Position numbers and translations under genes: made by a program. From Aradus depressus (taxonomy: Eukaryota > Arthropoda > Insecta > Hemiptera > Aradidae), in NCBI GenBank assembly GCA_963662175.1, contig OY759223.1:20933460-20997459 (forward strand): a DNA stretch of 64,000 nt, in the 5' to 3' direction. The notes beneath the pieces are model-generated. The model saw nothing but the letters and a program-made list of their open reading frames with translations, did not search any database and was not told the origin of the DNA. Shown here piece after piece: positions 21,648 through 32,311 of this stretch. The first letter of the stretch is position 1; the number at the start of each line of letters is the position of its first letter.

Positions 21648-22230
21648 ATAACAATATAATAATAGTTTTTATAGTTTAAAGGGACCACCGCTATACAATG
21701 GAGTCAGTGACCATTACTTTTACAATATTAACATAATAAGGACACATATAAAGGAACCTTCAACAAACTAAATAAATAACATAAATAAATTTAAAAAAAA
21801 GTGTAATAAAATAAGTAATTACAAATTAATTATAATAATGTAACATAGACAGTAAATATGGAGTAGGGAATAGAAAATGTTTGAGATATTATTCTTATTA
21901 TGGGCCAGGAGTAATGAAAGTTGGATCGGTCTATACTGATACTCTGAGGCAGGAAGTGGCTTCTAATGGGGGAGTATATCGGACAGGATTTTAACAGGTG
22001 GTATACGTCTTCCAATTCGTTTTTATTGCAGATTGTACAAAGTTCCTGGAGATTGAGGGTGTATACATTATTTTTGTAATTGATTTTAAGATAGTACTTG
22101 CCAGATAGACGGAGTTGAGCCAGTGCTTTGGTATGTGAGACAGGAGCATTCAGGTTTAGGTATGGTTGGAGTTGATCTGGGTTGTAAATATTGGGATAAA
22201 AGGTGTTGTATTGGCATATTAAACCGGACA
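21648..22230 (-). mobile_element. J1 LINE copy 3, with 15-bp target duplication
   Basis: The 3' end is at the left and the 5' truncation at 22230. GGAACAGGAATAATA flanks it at 21633-21647 and 22231-22245. Minus-strand coding includes EDVYHLLKSCPIYSPIRSHF and, further upstream, NMPIQHLLSQYLQPRSTPTI, with a frame change between them. A deletion of about 100 bp in the 3' part distinguishes it from copy 4. Confidence 0.85.
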
Positions 22231-22499
22231 GGAACAGGAATAATATATCTATGTCCGAATAATTTTTTTGCGTTTTGTGTCGATATAGTGGAAATTATAA
22301 TAAATATAATTAAAAAGATGATAAATTCCCCATACACATACATAAATGTGTTAGATTCTCTAAAACAGCTAGAAATTAATAGAACTCGTAAAAATGGGAA
22401 TTGTTTGAACGGCGAAACACACTTCAAATTCTCTCCTCTGTTAATACCCCATAACTAACAAGTATTTATATCAATATTAACCTAGATTAAATTTCTGCT

Positions 22500-22662
22500 G
22501 TGGTCGACAAGAGCCTGACTCTCCTAAATCCTAAATGTTGCCTACCTAGGTTTATTCACCTGAGATAGAGGACTTTAACGAGCACCTGACCATCGCATAA
22601 CGCCCCGTCCGAAGGACGGCGTGCTTAGGTTTTTTCTCCTTCCAGAAGGCAAGCACGTTTCC
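22500..22662 (-). repeat. SINE fragment
   Basis: GAGCCTGACTCTCCTAAATC, TTTATTCACCTGAG, AACGAGCACCTGACCATCGC and CCGAAGGACGGCGTGCTTAG are the middle of the SINE, minus orientation. Both ends are missing. Confidence 0.75.
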
Positions 22663-22764
22663 TCAAGTTTTATTTTTATATTAATTTTACTTTTTAAATT
22701 ATATTTAAAAAACTTTTTTTGATAGATCTGATAGAAATAATGGAGTTTAAATTGGAAAGGAAAA

Positions 22765-22852
22765 AAGGCGAATCCACCAGAGTGATGAAAGAGCGCTCTG
22801 GTAGTAGGCGACCTGGTAGTTAAAGCCCGGGCATGAGTCACAATAGCTAACT
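22765..22852 (+). repeat. SINE 3' fragment, opposite orientation
   Basis: CACCAGAGTGATGAAAGAGC, GTAGTAGGCGACCTGGTAG and AAAGCCCGGGCATGAGTCAC are the SINE 3' domain on the plus strand. It faces the minus fragment about 100 bp to the left. Confidence 0.75.
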
Positions 22853-23097
22853 GTTGTTAGGAAGGTTTTAGTAAGAACGTTTTCATCCATGCTCTTATCG
22901 TTGGAACACAGTTTCTATCCACCTGACCTACATCGATCATCTTTCAGTTACCAAGCGCTTGCCATTCATAATGCAAGACGTTGGACGCTCTCCCGTGGGA
23001 TAAGGAACTGAGAAGCAGTGGGGGCAAACTGTGCTTCCCTTTCAAAAACTATAAAAAATATAATTATTATAGTAATAATATATATAATTTAATGGAA

Positions 23098-23285
23098 GGC
23101 GCCGGTAGCTCAGTGTTATTCGTGCTTGCCTTAAGTACGCCGTCCTTCGGATGGGAAGTTACGTAATGGTTCCGAGCCTGTACGATGTCAGATACTCGTT
23201 AAAGACCCCTGTCCGAAAGAGCGCTGTGGTAGTAGGCGATATGACCTCGTAGTTAAAGCCCGGGCATGAGTCATAAGAACAAACA
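23098..23285 (+). repeat. SINE copy with two deletions
   Basis: GGCGCCGGTAGCTCAGTGTT (A box) joins directly to AAGTACGCCGTCCTTCGGAT, so the B box is lost, then GTACGATGTCAGATACTCG and GTAGTAGGCGATATGACCTC. Loss of the B box means this copy should not be transcribed by Pol III from its own promoter. Confidence 0.8.
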
Positions 23286-23600
23286 ACCAGAAACGTACTT
23301 CCCCAGAACAAATCACTTCAGGTTCTGCTCTCCCTCTAAAACCTAATGACTTCTGAATCCTCATAGTAAAGATCATGTCAATACATTCATTAAAATGGCA
23401 GTTATTTGAGTTAAATTAATTATATTCAAATTTTTTGAGTTGATCCTCTCTTTCTTCTGATCCTACCCTTTTCTCAAACCGATTGCGCTGAAAATTAATA
23501 GGTGTCGTCTTTATGGAGTTTTTAATTTACATTTGAAATTTGGTGTTGATATATTGCTCCTTCCCCTGTGAACACAATAACTTGATAAAATAAATATTTC
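23286..23600 (+). repeat. DR dispersed repeat, partial
   Basis: ACGTACTTCCCCAGAACAAA (left end), ATGTCAATACATTCATTAAA, GGCAGTTATTTGAG, TTGCGCTGAAAATTAATAGG and TGAACACAATAACTTGATAA are in DR order. Confidence 0.7.
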
Positions 23601-24388
23601 AACACAAAATGACATATATTGTAATAAACAGGCTATTGATAGCGTTTTTAATAAAATATAAATTATCTTTACTTTAATTCAAAGACGCGGAGATTTTCTC
23701 AAAATTTTATAACTGATTTTACTAAAAGAAAATATTCATGGGATGCCAGATCGCCTATCTAATAGAACGATACTTAAATTTACTGATTTTAATATATAAA
23801 TTGGATTTCTATAAACCAAAGGCGAAAATTCGTTCAGCTAAGAAAGTTTTGAATAACTAAATTGTTAAATCACTATTGACTAGGTTTGAGCATAGGAAAC
23901 AAACTACTAAAATCTAGAAACTCATTTTTAAAAGAATATATTAACAAGAAATAAACTTAAAATGAAAATACATACTATACAACCTCGTATGGATTATGCT
24001 GTCCCACGATCCTACGAGCTGTAAGATAGCTCAGTCGCTTAAAAGTTTGGCCACCACTGGTCTAAACGTTCGACTGTATTGGAGTGGGAGCGAAAAGTTG
24101 AATCGGTCTGAGGAAGTACTCTGCCGGTGTTTTAACGACTTTTTTTTTGACATGAAAAAAGCAAAATGAAAGAATTAAGATAGAACTTGTCTCGCGTATA
24201 GAGGATTCTGTCCTCAATTTGCATTTGTAAGCCGAGTTGAACTTTGAATGAAATCCGTGTACTTCTTTTTTTCTTTAACATCCGTCTCTATCAGATACAG
24301 ACACACATCCTAAAAGGGTTTACCTCATCCAGTTTCTTTGTAAGTTTGCCAAGTGTAGCCTTCAATCTCAGCTCATCAATCCCGCTAC
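23601..24388. other. no gene seen; DR fragment near 24050-24150
   Basis: TTCGACTGTATTGGAGTGGG and GAGGAAGTACTCTGCCGGTG at 24070-24130 are a DR end in minus orientation. The rest is unclassified. Confidence 0.45.
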
Positions 24389-24896
24389 TAGGGATGGGTA
24401 TCGACCAACAAAACATCGATTAATGACTTCGATCATTATTTTCTACTAATTAATCTATACACTTATTAATGGTTGGTTAAATAATTGATTAATCGAACGC
24501 ACAATCAAAAGTTAATACAATCAGTCAATCACAACTCACAAATGACAAAACACAAATTATTAGAAATTAGAATTAGAAGTAGAACTATTAGAAGGTTACT
24601 TTTTACTTATCACCAGTTCACCACAGAGTCACTGTGTTGTATCGATAGTCGATACGATAGTCTCCTCCCACTTTTTTAGGCGAGTTGCATTTCGGATGAA
24701 TTATAATTAATTAATTTTTATTTTTTTTCTCCTGTTTTTCGGATGAGTTGTAATTTTAATTAAAAATTTAATAATCGTTAAATAATCATCGATTATCCCA
24801 TTAATCAAACCCAGATGACATCGATTAAAAAAACACAGATTATGTTACCAAATCATCGATTATTTCGATTAATCGGTTAATCGATACCCATCCCTA
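24389..24896. mobile_element. short hAT-like element, 508 bp, perfect 8-bp duplication
   Basis: Both ends read TAGGGATGGGTATCGA inward, and the interior is dominated by ATCGATTAAT-type motifs. CCCGCTAC occurs at 24381-24388 and again at 24897-24904. The 8-bp duplication and TAGGG ends fit the hAT superfamily. No transposase fragment is present. Confidence 0.9.
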
Positions 24897-24991
24897 CCCG
24901 CTACACTCTAAATCTAACCAAACAAAGAAAAACAACATTAAAATGTATTTAGACCAGCAAGATACATGATGCAATACACAAAAATTGTCAA

Positions 24992-25195
24992 GTGGCCATT
25001 ACAGGATTTTCTTATACCAACCACATTTACAGATCACTGTCTCTCTCCCTCCACCTCCTCAAAATAATTTTATACTGGTAATACTGTGCAGTCGCCAACT
25101 ATAGTAATGCCAGTATGAAATGATTTTGAGAAGGGGAGGGAGAGACAGAGTGATCTGGAAGCGTGGTCGGTATAAGAAAGTCCTGTAATGGCCAG
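24992..25195. mobile_element. MITE with long inverted arms, about 204 bp
   Basis: The left arm GGCCATTACAGGATTTTCTT and the right arm AAGAAAGTCCTGTAATGGCC are inverted and continue inward for about 90 bp (CAGATCACTGTCTCTCTCCC against GGGAGAGACAGAGTGATCTG). It has no coding capacity. Family members are at 7660-7912 and at the ends of 61372-63335. Confidence 0.85.
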
Positions 25196-25329
25196 ATCAC
25201 TCCTTTTTTCTTAATTTTTATAATTTTTCAAAAAACTATATCATTGTCCATAATGTCTAATTTGTTTGTTTCTACTCTGTAGGCACCTTTTTTTCCCCTA
25301 CACGGTACGCTTGCAATTTCCGCCATGTG

Positions 25330-25662
25330 TCTCATAGCAGCTCAGTACTCCGCAGATTTTTTCGTCGTAGTGCAGTTTCCTCTATTAGCAGTTCTGACGT
25401 CCTGGAGAGCGGGGCACGTGTCAAGATGCTGCGCTGTCATACAGAGGACGCAGTAGGGGTTGTCCGCTACTCCGATCCGATGAAGGCGTCCCTGAAGAAA
25501 ATCGTGTCCGGTCAGCAGTCGAAAGCAGGCCACCGAGTGTCCCTCGAGGTAGGTCTGGTGGCAGCCGGCCCCCTGTCTCCCCCACTGTTTTCTCTCGGCT
25601 TTCATGGAGTGCTCAGTTTCACCACATTCTAGATGGGCACTGAAAAAGGAAAGAATTTCCAT
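25330..25662 (-). pseudogene. LINE C-terminal fragment
   Basis: The 106-residue minus frame (25342-25662) holds RLLTGHDFLQGRLHRIGVAD, then YCVLC and HLDTCPAL. This is the TGHD.L..HL.RIG....P.C..C....HL..CP.L ending of R1/jockey-type polyproteins downstream of RNase H. The catalytic domains are absent, so it is a 5'-truncated relic. Confidence 0.8.
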
Positions 25663-26409
25663 TTACACGACAGAACCTCAAATTCCTTCTACACCTAAAA
25701 ATTGCTGTGCCATTCCCTTACCACAAAAAGGATCGCTCAGAAAAATCTGAAAAAAATCATGAACATTGAGAATTAAGTGTAGATTGAGCCAAAATTATCA
25801 GGATTGAAAAATCCTAGCGTTTCTACTTTTATGGAGAACCTGCGGACAGCGAATATCTTCCCTTCAGTCTCCCTTAAATTTAGTTGGCGTCTCCATTTTG
25901 AGAACTGGTCAGAAAGGAGAAACACAGATTATTTCATATTAGAGGACTAATCACAGCTTATACTTATTTTCTTAAAGCATAATTGTGCGAAAACTCAACC
26001 ATTTTCGCGTTAATTTCTATTGTAAGTGATTGAAATTTCGTGAGAGCTCTAACTTGAAAGAGTTTATTTCTATCTTCTTAGTATGCAGGGTTGATTTTAT
26101 TATTTTTAGTTTATTTTTTGTGTAATTTTAATTGAAACCATCAAAAAACCTAAGAGAATTTTATATCAGAATTCTTCTCATGACTTGGAGATTATTTGAG
26201 TGTTATAAAAAAGTAGTTCTTAAGGTGGCAAAATTTAAAAATTAATTTTTTTATTTATGAAAATTTTCTTATGTTCAAGATCATATTAAAATTAGCCTTA
26301 AACCTCATATGGTTTGGCATATATTCAATATAGAATTAGCAAAATATATATAGCAAGCTTTATTTTGAATAAATGAAGAAATAATTATAAAATTATACAG
26401 AAATATGCA
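25663..26409. other. no gene seen
   Basis: AT-rich DNA without supported features. Confidence 0.5.
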
Positions 26410-26525
26410 TTCTCGAATCCCCGAGATTATAAGTTACACAATCCTAAAATTCTGAAATTGAAAGGAACGCGATCCCGAAATCTTGGGATTAAAATATACG
26501 CGATCCTGAAATCCCGAGATTGAGA
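26410..26525. repeat. degenerate palindromic repeat cluster
   Basis: CTCGAATCCCCGAGATTATA, CGATCCCGAAATCTTGGGAT and GATCCTGAAATCCCGAGATT are successive versions of a roughly 20-25 bp partly palindromic motif. A second cluster is at 27265-27425. Confidence 0.6.
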
Positions 26526-26539
26526 AATAAACAAACCTA

Positions 26540-26900
26540 AATTCTTCCAATCATAAGGACAACACTAATCGATTTTCAGTTAAATCGAGCAAAAGGGAGA
26601 AAAGATCAGAGACTAACTAAAAACTCCAATAACTGCCGATGTAATGTATCGACATGAAATTTGATATTTAAAATCAAAACCCAATGTGGACATAACCTGT
26701 TAAATTTCAGCGATATCTGCTGTACGGAAGAGGAGGTTCAGAGAAGGGTTCAATTCAAAAACCCTAATAACTGCCGATGTAATGAATTTATTGACACAAA
26801 ATTTAGCCGGTCGACTGGTTTTGGAGGGGAAAAGTTAAGAATTAATTTGTTCTGGGGAAGTACATTTCGGGTGATTCACAGACGACCTTTTTTTATGAAT
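26540..26900 (-). repeat. DR dispersed repeat, partial
   Basis: ATAAGGACAACACTAATCGA, ATAACTGCCGATGTAATGTA, GGTCGACTGGTTTTGGAGGG and TTGTTCTGGGGAAGTACATT are in DR order, ending with the terminal GGGGAAGTA. Confidence 0.75.
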
Positions 26901-27264
26901 TTATTTATTTATTTATTTATTATTAACGATACGAAAAAATACTTTCGGTCTCTTAGTCACTTGTGTCAAATCCCGAGCTGCTTCTGTGGTCGTCTGTCTT
27001 GTAACGGGATACCATACTCGTACAACGAGAAGTCAACATGTCAGATCCACTGATGGAAGATAAGAGAAGACAGGAACGTTGGTCGTCCTGAAGAAGATGG
27101 AAGCTAATCCTGGGATAAGAGAGAGATTCAAAGTGATTAACTTCGGCTCCATGAGGTCAGCTAAGCAGTGTTCTTCCTTGATAAGTGTTCCGCTATAGAG
27201 AACGACTTACAGACTTACATTACTTCACACTTTACTGACTAGGGTTTGCCAGTCCGTTCTATTC
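26901..27264. other. no gene seen
   Basis: ATTTATTTATTT microsatellite (26899-26920), then unclassified sequence of moderate GC. Confidence 0.45.
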
Positions 27265-27425
27265 TTCCAACCCCGGAATTTCAGGATAGCGACACTTTCA
27301 AAAAATGGAATTTTAGGATCTGTATCTTTTAATTCTGGGGATTCGAGATCGCAAATCTTTCAACCCTAGGAATTTAGAACCGCGGTCTTCTTTAATCCCA
27401 GGGTTTATTACCCTTACTTTCTTTG
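27265..27425. repeat. degenerate palindromic repeat cluster, second locus
   Basis: CCCCGGAATTTCAGGATAGC, TTCTGGGGATTCGAGATCGC and AACCCTAGGAATTTAGAACC repeat with a spacing of roughly 45-50 bases. The motif is related to that at 26410-26525, which lies on the other side of a DR copy. Confidence 0.5.
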
Positions 27426-27624
27426 GTCAATTTAGTCGAAAATTAGTTGGTGTCTTGTTTATGGGGTTATGGTACACATCCGTGCCTATTTATTCCTAAG
27501 GCTAGTGAGGCAGCCGCCTCAGAGCTCAGGAGGCCCACATTCGATCAAAAAAATTAAAAAAGGGATCAATTGAAAAAGGTAGAAAAAAACAAAACAAGGA
27601 TTTAACAAAAGACAAAATTATTCA

Positions 27625-27690
27625 CAGGTCATATTGCCCACTACCATTGGACATGAGCCCGACTAAATTTTTATTCCCTAGGGGTAGGGG
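27625..27690 (-). repeat. SINE left part, interrupted
   Basis: GTCATATTGCCCACTACCAT, GGACATGAGCCCGACTAAAT and TTTTATTCCCTAGGGG are SINE 3' and middle sequence, minus orientation. The SINE resumes at 28209. Confidence 0.75.
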
Positions 27691-28208
27691 TAGGGATCTA
27701 TCGATACAAGTAAATACAAGTAAAGTATCGATACTTTTCTTTCGATACCAAGTAGGTATCGAATAGATATTACTTGTATCGATTCAAAGTACTCGTTTCA
27801 AATTTCAACAATTAAAAAAAATTATATAAATTTTTCAATTCGTCAAAATCGTTCACCGTTTAATTTCTTACAATTTACGATTTATTTGTTTCTTATGCCC
27901 ACTACAATATCTCATTTATTTCTATATCTTTCAAATTGTATTGTGTTCTTTATTATTATTATATAGGTATATATACATTAGACATGGTTTCAAATTAATT
28001 ATAACGAAGTACTCGATGCAATACGATTTTTATTTAAATTTATATAGATTTATAGATTTTTTAAAATTAATTATAACGAATTACTAGATTCAATCGATAC
28101 GAGTAGCTATCGATACTTCTTATTCGATACTTGGGTAGTGTCGAGAATTGTATTCGATACTACTCGTGAGTAAACGTATCGATACTTTGTTTTATCGATA
28201 GAACCCTA
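27691..28208. mobile_element. short hAT-like element, 518 bp, inside a SINE
   Basis: Ends read TAGGG(A/T)TCTATCGATA inward. TATCGATAC-type motifs recur throughout. It is flanked by GGTAGGGG (27683-27690) and GGTAGGTA (28209-28216), an 8-bp duplication with two changes, in a SINE. No coding region is present. Confidence 0.8.
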
Positions 28209-28390
28209 GGTAGGTAGGTCTTTAACGAGTACCTGACATCGCACAGGCTCGGGACCATCGCTTAACGTCCCATCCATATAATAGCGTGCGGTTTTTTCTC
28301 CTCCCTGATAGAAAACCTGCCGCGTTTCGAACCTACGATCTTGGGGCTCAGTAAGAAAGCACGCTACATCTGAGTTACCGGCGCCCTCTG
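28209..28390 (-). repeat. SINE right part
   Basis: TCTTTAACGAGTACCTGACA, GCTCGGGACCATCGCTTAAC, the B-box complement CGTTTCGAACCTACG and the head complement TGAGTTACCGGCGCCCTC complete the interrupted SINE. Confidence 0.8.
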
Positions 28391-28745
28391 TATGATTTAC
28401 TGCCAAATTCGCCAAGGGAAGGGGGGAACCAGAGGAAGGGCTTAACTTAATAATTTCAAACTGCTAATTTAATGAATGTATCGAAATGAAATTTTATATT
28501 TAAATTCAAAATCCCATAAGGGAGGTACCTACTAATTTTCCGAGATATCGGCAGAAAGGAAAGGGGTTGAGAGGAGGCGCTCAACTCAAAAACCCTTATA
28601 ACAGCCAATGTAAAGATTGTTTCGACACAAAATTCAGTATGATGGATGATTCAACCAAATCGTTTATTTGGGTTCAAAGAAAATCAAAAAACTTAGTTCA
28701 TTATTTCGTGTTGGGGAAGTACATTGCCTGCTGATCACCCCACTT
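28391..28745 (-). repeat. DR dispersed repeat, partial
   Basis: TGTATCGAAATGAAATTTTA, AACAGCCAATGTAAAGATTG and TTTCGTGTTGGGGAAGTACA are in DR order, ending in the GGGGAAGTA terminus. Confidence 0.7.
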
Positions 28746-28790
28746 TTTTATATGAAATTATAATTTGCAGTTATACCCGAGATATGATGT

Positions 28791-29131
28791 TAGGTTAGGT
28801 TTTATGACTCATGCCCGGGCTTTAACAACGAGGTCATATCGCCTATTACCAGAGCGCTCTTTCGTCACTCTGGTGGAAATGAGCCCGACTCTACTGTGGG
28901 AGTCCTAAGATTTGCCTACCCTAAATTTTTATTCACATAGGGTAGGAGTAAACGAGTACCTGACATCGTATAGGCTCGGGACCATCGCTTAACGTCCCAT
29001 CCGAAGGACGGCGTGCTTAAGTTTATTTTACCTCCCAGATAAAATAAACTAAGGGCCTCGGTCGGGTTACGAACCAACGACCTTGAGCTCAGAAGTCAAG
29101 CACGCATACCACTGAGCTACCGGCGCCCTCT
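28791..29131 (-). repeat. SINE, full length, with target duplication
   Basis: Tail complement TTAGGTTAGGTTTTATGACT (two TTAGG units), intact 3' and middle domains, the B-box complement with one change (GGTTACGAACC), and the head complement CTGAGCTACCGGCGCCCTC. ATATGATGTT lies on both sides (about 28782 and 29137) as a target-site duplication. It is a good family reference copy. Confidence 0.9.
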
Positions 29132-29679
29132 CGAAATATGATGTTGTTTCACTCAAAACACAGACATTCTCAACCAAGGAGAATGTCGATATTAAAAAAA
29201 GGTTATTTTTTTCCGTTGTTAGGGAAACTTTCCAAAAAGTTTTTGATCAAGTATTAAACAAACTTATTTCTGTTATAACTCGTTATAGAATTGAGAGCGA
29301 GGGGATATCTAATTAATGCATAAAGAAAGTTATATAACAATAAAGTTTGAGGTGGATCTGGAAGTTTTTATATAACTTGGACGGCCACAAGAAATTTGCA
29401 TAACCCAACGAAGAATGGTAGTGATTTCAGTTTAACTGGAGTTTATTTGAATTCCGGTCGTCAACACGTTTTTCCATAAATTCCAATCCTGCAAAGCTTG
29501 TCTCTGTTTTAATAGGAAAGCTATTATCCTTTGGAGAAAACTCTCCTCCCTTCACCAATGGTCGATTTAGCTGAAAGTCTTTAAGTGTGTCGACAAACCT
29601 CGAAACAATCTTACTAACGTTGAATTCACGTATTAGTAATATTGTTCACGAACATTTTTTCGTTTTGCGAACCCCCCTT
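29132..29679. other. no gene seen
   Basis: Unclassified AT-rich DNA. Confidence 0.45.
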
Positions 29680-30005
29680 CCAAAAATGAAAACATATTTT
29701 CCTTTCTGTCTCTCCCGATAGAATGAGTGTATCGACACGAAATTTTCTATGTGTACCAGTGCCGTGTTAAGACTTTCGGGGGTCCTTGAATTATTTTTTC
29801 AATATTATCCTCAACTTTATTTTTAATAATTTAAAAATGTTTTGCTCTTCTTTGAACCCAAATAAACGATTTGGTTGAGTCATCATACTGAATTTTGTGT
29901 CGAAACAATCTTTACATTAGCAGTTCGGATGCACATATAAAATTAAACAATATAAAATTTTGTGATGATACCTTCATTCTATCGGGACTTATTTTGTTCA
30001 CAGAA
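29680..30005 (+). repeat. DR fragments with a hAT-like end
   Basis: DR sequence (ATAGAATGAGTGTATCGACA) occurs to 29755. CAGTGCCGTGTTAAGAC at 29759 then resembles the CAGTGCCGGATTA hAT terminus. DR-like sequence resumes near 29870 (CATACTGAATTTTGTGTCGA). The hAT end is not bounded on the right. Confidence 0.45.
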
Positions 30006-30076
30006 GTTTCCAAACGTCTTCTTTACTCAAATCCTCCATCCGCCGAAACTACATCCTAGGTTCCTTTCTCTTCCAA

Positions 30077-30920
30077 ATGTTAAAATTCAAAGAACCCCAA
30101 TATCTTTGCCAAATGTTCCAATTTAAATCCTCTGTCCACCAAAGACACACCAGATCCCATACTTCGGACCTCTTCATCCCCTCCCATTGCTCCTCTACCT
30201 TCCACAACTCGTTCCTTGTCCAAGACTCCTCTGTCTACAACTCCCTGCCTCCCTACGTCCCTCAATCTCCTTCTGTTGCTTCCTTCAAATCCTCTCTCTT
30301 CCAATTTAAATCCTCCGTCCACCAAAGACACACCGATCCCATACTTCGCACCTCTTCATCCCCTCCCATTGCTCCTCTGCCTTCCACAACTTTTTCCTTG
30401 TCCAAGACTCCTCTGTCTACAACTCCCTGCCTCCCCACATCCGTCACTCTCGTTCCGTGGCTTCTCTCAAGTCCTCTCTGTTCCAATTCCTCTTCGATGT
30501 ACAATCCTCTCCCTTCGATTAGCCTTTCATTCCCCTTCCTTTGTATTTTTTACATTTACTATCAATTCTTACTACCTCAGTATTTAGTTTATTTATTCAA
30601 TACATTTTAGTTTTGTATCTGTTTCTCTTAAATCAATATTATTTCAAAACGTCTGGGCATCCTCCTCTTTTTAATTTATCTCATTTTCGTCTTTCTACTA
30701 TATATCTATTTTTCATTTAGTTAAGGTGTTAATCTAAATATTTATATATTTTTTAAAAATCTATTTATATATGTATATTTATTACTGTATGGTACTCTAT
30801 TATATTGTATTACTATACGGTATTTTATTTTATTGTTCATTTCTCTTTGGCTCTGTATATATTTATTCTTAGGGGACTTCGGTTCCAGAATAAAAATTTA
30901 TTTTTATTTCATTTCAAACT
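30077..30920 (+). pseudogene. CR1-like LINE C-terminus with internal tandem duplication
   Basis: The frame from 30077 encodes a block with CSSTFHNSFLVQDSSVYNSL and PP.....SVASFKSSLFQF. This is the C-terminal signature of several CR1/L2-like LINE polyproteins (..F...A..VWNSLP.......S...FKS.L). The block is duplicated with a 182-bp period (30117-30298 and 30299-30480). Because 182 is not a multiple of three, the long frame reads the second copy out of phase. In its own frame the second copy ends normally at about 30520. An AT-rich 3' UTR runs to 30920. Confidence 0.7.
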
Positions 30921-31009
30921 TACCCGAGCCGAAATCATCACCGAAAATGTCCCGCACCTAAATGTTCCTTCCCATTTTAAATAAGTAAAAAAAATTATAT
31001 CTCTAAATC

Positions 31010-31370
31010 CCCAAAAAAATAAATCTTTAAGTGACAATTATCTTAAGATATAGCATTGCGCAGACAACCTTAATATATAATATAGAGTCTAGAGGAAATT
31101 GTATCTGAGAGCTGCCTACAGCCTGAAGCCATTCAGTGCCTCTGAAGAGATATATGGGATGGGAAATGGGGTCTTGAACATATATTCTAGCTTTTACCTC
31201 GACACTTCGCTTATGGATTAGTTTTTTATGGATTCGAATCCTATTTTTTACTCCCGCAGCTATACAAAGTACGAGAGACTTTGTGTAATGGGTCAGAAAT
31301 TCGGTGTTCAGTTTCACTGGAATTTCATTTTTCTGACCCTTGTAACCAAAAATTAAAAAAAAAAAAAGAG
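31010..31370 (-). repeat. DR-related fragments
   Basis: TTTGTATAGCTGCGGGAGTA appears as its complement near 31255. CACTGGAATTTCATTTTTCT and CATTACACAAAGTCTCTCGT (complement) resemble the DR right end in diverged form. Confidence 0.45.
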
Positions 31371-31765
31371 GCTGTATCGGGGACGCAGCCACAGTGAGGT
31401 ATCTGAAAGGTTTTGTGCGTGTTGCTGAGGGTGTATGGGCACTAGGATACAGATGACGTAACCAAATACACAATCTGTTGAATGACGCACCATAGCCGAG
31501 CGACCGTCAAATTTCTCCAACAAATTAGACACTTCTAAGGCCGTCCGCACACGGTGCAACTGTTTTGCAACTCGAGTTGCAAACCAGTTGCGCACGCAAT
31601 CGTTTTGCGACCTTGCCCATGTAAGGTAGTGGGGGTCCGCACACGGGGCGACCAAATGAGACCGATTTGAAATCAGTTGCCAACTGGTTGCGTGCGATCG
31701 TGCTTCCCAGTTGCAAAACGGTTTCAGTTGCATGGTTGCAGGTGAAAAATCACATTTGTTTCGAA

Positions 31766-31861
31766 ATGATGAGTGATCAACAAATTAATATAACATTTGT
31801 TGGAGAAACATGGAGTACAATTATAAACTTCCTTAGTGATTATTATGGACAAGAATTTTAA
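31766..31861 (+). pseudogene. short frame in the Harbinger element
   Basis: A 31-residue frame starting MMSDQQINITFVGETWSTII. PIF/Harbinger elements usually encode a second DNA-binding (Myb/MADF-like) protein on a separate frame. The position and opposite orientation fit a truncated N-terminus of that gene, but the fragment is too short to prove it. Confidence 0.3.
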
Positions 31862-32009
31862 GGTTTTTTCTATGTATTTTTTATTTCTTTAAATTGGAGT
31901 TTTATAATTTTGTATCTTCTTTCGAGTACTTCCAGTTCTTTACATTGTAGTTTTTTAATTTTGTATTTGGGCGAAAACAATAATAAATAATAATAACAAT
32001 AAATAAAGC

Positions 32010-32311
32010 TTACCTCAGTGTTATTGATATTGTTTCTTGTGCAGTCACACATTCCTCATATTTGTGTCCATCTTCTTTATGGCAGGAGCAACCATCCTCA
32101 CCAATTCCAGGAAAGAATCTTTGGACATTCTGTAGAATGCTATAAACTTGCTGTCTGTTTGATTCAATTTTCCTGCTGCTACGAACAGCCTGGACTTTAT
32201 ATTTCTCTGTATATATGGATGACACCAATATTCTGTTCGTACTACTCTTTGTAGTCTGCGATATTGATAATAGGCAATTATGTCTTCTTCATCTGAACTA
32301 CTACTTGACAT
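32010..32311 (-). pseudogene. Harbinger transposase N-terminal fragment (HARBI1-like)
   Basis: The ATG at 32311 starts MSSSSSDEED, then YWCHPYIQRN, LFVAAGKLNQTDSKFIAFYR and MSKDSFLELVRMVAPAIKK. This matches the N-terminal part of HARBI1-type transposases (..W..HP......G.....L..D...F..YFRMS...F..LL..V.P.I...DT). After DTNMRN the frame shifts, and the expected continuation (ECVTAQETISITLR) is read in the next frame to about 32010. The DDE catalytic domain is deleted. Confidence 0.85.

Noticed and set aside
22123..22458. Plus-strand 111-residue frame
   Set aside because: It is antisense to the J1 LINE C-terminal coding region.
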